A stretch of DNA of 64,000 bases from Promerops cafer (taxonomy: Eukaryota > Chordata > Aves > Passeriformes > Nectariniidae): positions 22,659 through 86,658 of the forward strand of contig VZSE01000453.1 in assembly GCA_013398275.1 (NCBI GenBank), in the 5' to 3' direction. Below the pieces are notes generated by a model that saw only the letters and a program-made list of their open reading frames with translations, did no database searches and had not been told where the DNA came from. Below are positions 58,700 to 64,000 of this stretch, piece by piece (the first letter of the stretch is position 1; each line of letters starts with the position of its first letter). The translations under genes and the position numbers were made by a program.

Positions 58700-61600
58700 A
58701 TTTTCCAGTATCCCTCTGCACTTTCTCCTCTGCTTTAGCCTTGGACTCCCCAGGGGCCCAGTCAACATTACCAGCAGCAACTAATTAATTAGCCCCAGAG
58801 CTTCTCAGCCTTGTTTTGCTCAGCCCCTGCTGTCCTGGGCACAGTCCTGGAGAAGGAAGAGCAAAGATAAGGATGGGGTGGAGGCCCTGCTCCAGGCGCC
58901 AGTGTCCGTTTCACAACTGGTGGGGATGGGAGGCTGGAGGGAGGCAGCTCTTGCTCAGCCTGACTCAGCACTGGGCTTTGGCCCTGCACTTCCCTTTGTC
59001 TCCTTTCCACAGTGCTCCTGCTGCTGTGGCTGGATGCCATCACCCCCCTTTCTGTTGCTGCCTTGAGCAAGCCCTCCTTGTTCTGCACAGTTCTGTGGGT
59101 GCCTGTGGCTCCCAGGGACCCTGGTGGATGAGCTGTCACCTTGACATAATCCCCAGCAAGGTGTGCCATGGGCCAGAGCCATCTTCCTGACACCTGTAGC
59201 TTCCCCCCTCCCTGGCAGCCGCCCCACACCGGGGCAGATGTTTCACCTCCCAGGAATGACGATGAGCAGGGTGACCCTGGCTCCTGCCTCATTCCTCTCG
59301 TGGGGTGGGGACCTTCCAGAACAACAGCCACCTCACGAGGGTGGGGAGCACCTGGAGGGCTGTGGGGAAGGTGTGGGGTCATCCTTGTTGGGCAGCACTT
59401 CTCCTCCAGCAGCTTGCCAGAGCCTGTGCCATCCCAGCCCCAGGGCAGGGAGTCTCCATCTGTGATGGGGGAGCTGGGTGGCAGCTGGTGTGGCAGGGAA
59501 AGCAGGGTTATGAGGGGCCTTTGGAGAATGGTAGGGGTCAGCTGCGTGCTGTCACAGTGGGCTGGGCAGGCTGGCTGCAGCAGCCCAGCAATATCCAGCA
59601 ATTGCCTCGTGAACTTCCAGGGCGCCCCATCAGAGTCGGGCAGTCTCTGCTCATACCTGTATGAGACGTGGCCTGCAGCACGTCCAAGAACAGCTCTGCC
59701 AGCAGCACAGGGCACAGCTGTGGTGGGGACACCAGGGCTGTGCCAGAGCAGGGTGGTAGGTGAGGGATGGCTGCTCCGAGGCACCCAGCTCCCGCCTGCC
59801 ATCAGCTGCACCGGGCTGTGTGGTGCACAGAGATGCTGCCCTCCACAGCCTGTGTCTGGAGGAAGCAGGGACATGTGCTGCAGACCACCCCAGTGGTGTG
59901 ACCTGTCCTGGAACCCACACCCCAGGGAGATCAGAAACTGGTGTTTCAAATAACAGCTTGAAAAAGCCTCATTCATCTGCCATGTTTCACACTGCTATAC
60001 AGGGAGCCTTTGCTGTGGCCCTGGCAGTGATTACATTACAGCCCAAGCAGGAGATGCAATCACCCTTTGGCTCAATTGCATTCTGACAATAACCAGTCAC
60101 AGAGGTGAGGAGAGGCTGCCTGGCAAACACTGGCCTGAAGAGAGGGATAGGAGCCACGAGCTTCTCACAGGGAACACCCCTGCCTGAGGCAGAGTAGCCC
60201 TCAGCCTGGGAGGAGAAAACCTGCCCCCTCAGGCCCTTCTCAAGGCATCCTTCCTCAAGGCTGCTCCATCTCTCCTGTGTTTCAGCCCAGCTGAAGCATA
60301 AATACCCTTCAGGGTCTCTACCAGTGGATGCTCGGGCTCATCTTCCCTCCAGAAAAGGCTGCCATGTCATGGCACATTTGTCTGGTGACACAGAGTTAGC
60401 TCAGAGCAAAAGCTCTGTGCACCAGAGCCCACTCCGGGTTATGTTCAAAGAGGAAGCACAGCTGAAATCTCTGCAGGCGTCCCAGCAGCCTTCACCCACC
60501 AGCCCTGAGCAGTTCCAGGATGGTCTCCAGCCAGGCAGGCAGCAGGGAAGGGACTGTGCTGAGCAGGAGCAGTAGTGGGCAGGCAGGCAGATGTGTCTGA
60601 GCCTGCCAAGTTCTGGCATCCATTACTGGAAGCATGTCTTGACATTTATCTTGTGAGGAACGGAGACCAGACGCTGTTTCCTCACAGCACAACGCAGATC
60701 TGAACTGCATCACATCCTCCCCCAGCCACAGACGTTTCCGTGCAGGACAGGGGCTTGACCAGCATGAAGCCCTCTGCCTTTCAGCCAGGAGATGTCCTGC
60801 CTAGTCACGACCCTGCAAAGAGCCCTGCTGCAGCATGGGCTGCCTGGCTGAATCCTCCTGGACCCCAGGGATCTTTTGTCTTTCATGGCTCAGCTGCCAG
60901 GGTTGCCTGGGCTGGGTGATCTGGTGCTCACACAGCTTTCTGGTGTCTCCAGGAAGACAAAATACATCCTGGCTGTCTCTATTACAGCCCAAGCAGAGAA
61001 CAATTTGCAAGTGTGTGAGGTTTCAATGCTGAGCCCCAGCCAGATAAGCCATGGGCCAGGGAGGTTTCTGAATCTCCCTCCCTTCATGCTGGATGGAGAG
61101 CTCTCGGTGTGCTCCCCCAGCTGAGCCAGATGTGTTTGCAGCTATTGCAGCTGTGCAGGTGGGCACTATTCTCTGAAAAAGTTGCCAGCACACAGCACAG
61201 GCAGTATCAGGCTGAGGAGAGCACCTGAGCAGGGACTGTGGCCAATGGGGAGCAAAGCAGATTTGGGCAATCACAGCTTAAATCCAAGCTCAGCCACGGA
61301 GCTATGGCCAAGCTGCTCACCACCTCCTCCACCTCAGTTTTCCCATATGCAACTAAGAGGGAATGAACAGACTTAGACATAGTTTCTCTGTCTGTCAGGT
61401 GTCTCTTGTCACATTTCTCCCTCCTACTACACATTCCATGATTAACTTCAGGGCTTGTCTCTGCTCTCTGTATCTCTCACCTCCTACTCCATGTTTCTAC
61501 CAGCCTGTTTCTAGCCCGTGAGTGCAAGAGAAGCCCTGCACCAAGGGCTCCTGCCTCCAGCACATCTCAAAGCCATGCCCCACCAACCCCAGGGTGTGTC

Positions 61601-63394
61601 CACCTCCCCCCTCCTCCTCACAGGCTGTTTCAGCTGCTGGGTAAGGATGCTTCAAAGTGCTCTGCAGAGCCCTCTTAGTCAGCTGGGCAGGGATGGGGAA
61701 GATGAGGCTCTGAGCAGCATTCTCCAGCCTGGTGGGCACATCTGCTGGAGCTGAAGGCAGCCAGGCACCCTTTGACTTTTCTAGTCCATTATTTTCTCAT
61801 CCCAATCAGGCTGTCCAGGGAACCCTGCAGAAAAAGTCTGGGCCACAGGTTCCACAAGGCAAAACATGGCCCTCTTAGCTGTCTCTCTTCTGCTCCTGGT
61901 ATTGGTAGGAGATCCCCTGATCTCCTACTAACACTGCAACCCTGTTATGTGGTAGACAGAACTTGCTTCGCATCAGGAGCTAAATTTGATGAAGCCTTAG
62001 ACCACAAGTTGTGAATTTCCACCCAGCTAGGCTGAACTTTCACCAAGTTAAGTAAGAGGGGGCCCCAGAGCTGGTTTGAGCTGGAAGATAAGGAAGCAGG
62101 GAAGGCTGCTACCATTATTAGGTCAGCTGACACAGCAGTCTTAGAGATAAGAGAGGGAACAGCCCACCTAGAGACAGTGAGGGGACCCAGTAAAGAACAG
62201 GAATCCCCCAATTCCTAACATTACTAGCGTTCAGAACTGTCATGTGAGGGGTGGGGAACTTACATTGTAAGGATATAATTGCCCAAGGATTTCTTTGATT
62301 GGAATTCCTCTTTGGAGGTACCCTGCTCAAGCTGCTGTACATGTCAGATAAATAAACAACCCATTTAACTCAGTGGATTGGCAACTTGCCTTCTTCAAGC
62401 AGGCCCAAGCCCTGTTGATGGTGGCATTAATCCTGGCAGGTGGGGTAATTCCTTCAACAAAGCCCAAGGCCCCAGGGGGGCAGTGAGGCTGAGGACAGGG
62501 CAAGAAGGAGAGCTATGTCTGGACAATGCAGGACTCCAGGCAGGTGATCCCACAAACGTGCACAACAGCTGCCACAGGAATGGGACTGTTGGGAAGAGCA
62601 CTCCCAGTCCAGGCTGTGCTTTGGGACTCTGCTCCTGGTAGTGTTACAGCAGCTTGCTGGAGTCAGTCACATCAGTGCCTGCAGCTCCCACACCTCCTTT
62701 TCCCTGCATCTCACAGCATTCTGGGCTTTCTTTCCGGTCAGGAGCAGTTTTTTCCCCATGAGGCAGGAGAAACTTGCTGTCAGAACGAGATGGGTTTTCC
62801 TTCTTTCTTTCCCCCGTTCTCCCCTTCCCCCCCTCCCCGTTTTCCTGTTTCCTTTCTCTAGGAGTTTGCACCCTTCCTCTCCTTCTATTTCTTATGGTAA
62901 ATTTAGACCAACTCAGCCTGGAGAACTCATCTAGCAGCAGTGTGGGAGTCTGGTACAAGGCAACCTCTAAACCTCCAGGATCCCAGGGATGGGGTGAAAA
63001 ACCCTTTCAGTGATTTCTTAAAGAATAATACAGCAGAATTAACTCTCCATCTGCAAATAAAGCTCAGACTTCATTTGGACTCTGTCATCAGTAAGACCTA
63101 CAGTAAGGGCAGAAATGGTTTGACATGGTGCCTTTGCACCATGCATGGCTTACAAATGCAGGGATTTGCCATCCCACCCATGCAAGTTGGAGGAGGTGGA
63201 AGACCCAGAACAGCTCAAGAAGAAGGCTGTCCTTGCTAGCGTGCAGAGAAATCCCTGGGTTTCCTTGCCTTGGAGGTACGCTGGAGCTCTGCACGCTGGC
63301 AGAGCCCAGGAATGACCATTGCTTTGTGAGAGCCAGCTACACACCAGCGCCACTTCGGAGAGGCGCTCCCCATGTCCTTGCTAGGCCCCTGCCC
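58700..63394. other. Intergenic downstream of F8; no gene recognised
   Basis: Read on both strands. A long open frame on the - strand (58789-59976, 395 codons) shows no domain and no splice context and is probably a product of GC richness. No RNA gene or conserved exon was seen. An AATAAA at about 62348-62353 is not tied to any gene I can see. Confidence 0.45.
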
Positions 63395-63845
63395 AGAGTG
63401 TCCAAATGAGGGAGATGAAGATGGTGAAGGGCCTTGAGAGGAAGCCTTGTGAGGAGCAGCTGAGGTCACTTGGTCTGTCCAGCCTGGAGAAGAGACAGAG
63501 GACAGACATTGCAGTGTACACCTTGCTCATGAGGAGGGGCAGACACCGATCCCCTCTCTCTGGTGACCCGTCACAGGACCCGGGGGAATGGCTGAAGCTG
63601 TGCCAGGGGAGGTTCAGGCTGCATATTAGGGACAGGTTCTTCACCCAGAGGGTGGCTGGGCACTGGAACAGGCTCCCAGGGCAGTGGGCACAGCAGCAGC
63701 CTGACAGAGCTCACGGAGCGTTTGGACAACGCTCTCGGGCCCAGGGTGTGATTTTGGGGTGTCCTGTGCAGGGCCAGCAGTTGGACTCGATGACCCTCGC
63801 GGGTCCCTTTGGGGTAGCCTGGGTGCACCCTGTGATCTGAATGCT
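63395..63845 (+). mobile_element. CR1 LINE, 3' part with ORF2 remnant
   Basis: Sense-strand CR1: AAGCCTTGTGAGGAGCAGCT, then TCTGTCCAGCCTGGAGAAGA, then a frame with WLKLCQGRFRLHIRDRFFTQ and VAGHWNRLPG, ending TTGGACTCGATGACC with a GGGTCCC-type tail. About 450 bases, truncated at its 5' end. Confidence 0.92.
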
Positions 63846-63849
63846 TGGG

Positions 63850-64000
63850 CACGGCCAGGGGCAGGCAGGGGCGAGGGGCTGGCCCGGCACTGACGCGTGC
63901 GGGCCCTCCCACGGGGGAAAAGCCCCCGGGCCCAGTGAGGCGGGGCTCAGCGGCGGCGAGGACACCGTGCCCGACGTTCCCAGCACCGGCCGCTCTGCCC
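63850..64000. other. GC/CpG-rich right edge, possible promoter of the next gene
   Basis: CpG density rises sharply over the last 150 bases (GGCGGGGCTCAGCGGCGGCG at about 63940). It may be the edge of a CpG island, but nothing inside the window identifies the gene. Confidence 0.3.

Noticed and set aside
58789..59976. 395-codon open frame on the - strand downstream of F8
   Set aside because: GC-rich sequence favours long frames; the protein has no recognisable domain, is rich in Pro/Ser/His/Gly in a shadow-like way, and has no splice or promoter context. A homology search could reopen it.
1..64000. CRISPR array, operon, phage, toxin-antitoxin or other prokaryotic system
   Set aside because: Spliced vertebrate genes and CR1 elements throughout; no regularly spaced direct repeats or bacterial-type gene packing.

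Overview
The window is vertebrate nuclear DNA, almost certainly from a bird. Genes are split by short introns. CR1 LINE fragments are the recognisable interspersed repeats, and the proteins match vertebrate orthologues closely. No operon, CRISPR array, phage or bacterial feature is present. One 136-base assembly gap (14114-14249) and one isolated N (29832) occur.

Layout: (1) 1-7.9 kb, + strand: 3' part of GCNA, a germ-cell nuclear acidic SprT-type protease; its start codon lies off the left edge. (2) 13.9-8.9 kb, - strand: BRCC3 (BRCC36), a complete K63-specific JAMM deubiquitinase in eight coding exons, with an AT-AC (U12-type) intron. (3) 13.9-14.6 kb: CpG-rich, probably bidirectional promoter, broken by the gap. 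(4) 17.7-22.7 kb, + strand: MTCP1 (p13, AKT co-activator family) followed by CMC4 (p8, twin-CX9C mitochondrial protein). (5) 29.4-26.1 kb, - strand: FUNDC2, all but the first coding exon. (6) 34.7-58.5 kb, + strand: coagulation factor VIII (F8), complete with 26 coding exons encoding 2198 residues. (7) 58.5-64 kb: no gene I can support; a CR1 copy and a GC-rich right edge.

The order BRCC3 - MTCP1/CMC4 - FUNDC2 - F8 and all relative orientations match human Xq28, so this is a conserved synteny block. GCNA, which is on Xq13 in human, sits beside BRCC3 here. The genes share no pathway: DNA-protein crosslink repair (GCNA), ubiquitin signalling (BRCC3), AKT signalling (MTCP1), mitochondria (CMC4, FUNDC2) and blood clotting (F8).

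I did not find a new multi-gene system. The items most worth a second look are: the AT-AC intron in BRCC3; a GC-AG intron in MTCP1; a pair of 5S-rRNA-headed SINE-like repeats in opposite orientation around MTCP1; F8 differences (a furin-like RRKR at the start of the A3 domain, Lys at the position of the activated-protein-C site, a compact gene); and an unassigned cluster of exon-like blocks at 23.9-24.8 kb on the - strand. Exon borders were placed by eye from splice signals, reading frame and remembered human proteins. They add up to intact frames in every gene, but no alignment or transcript data were used.
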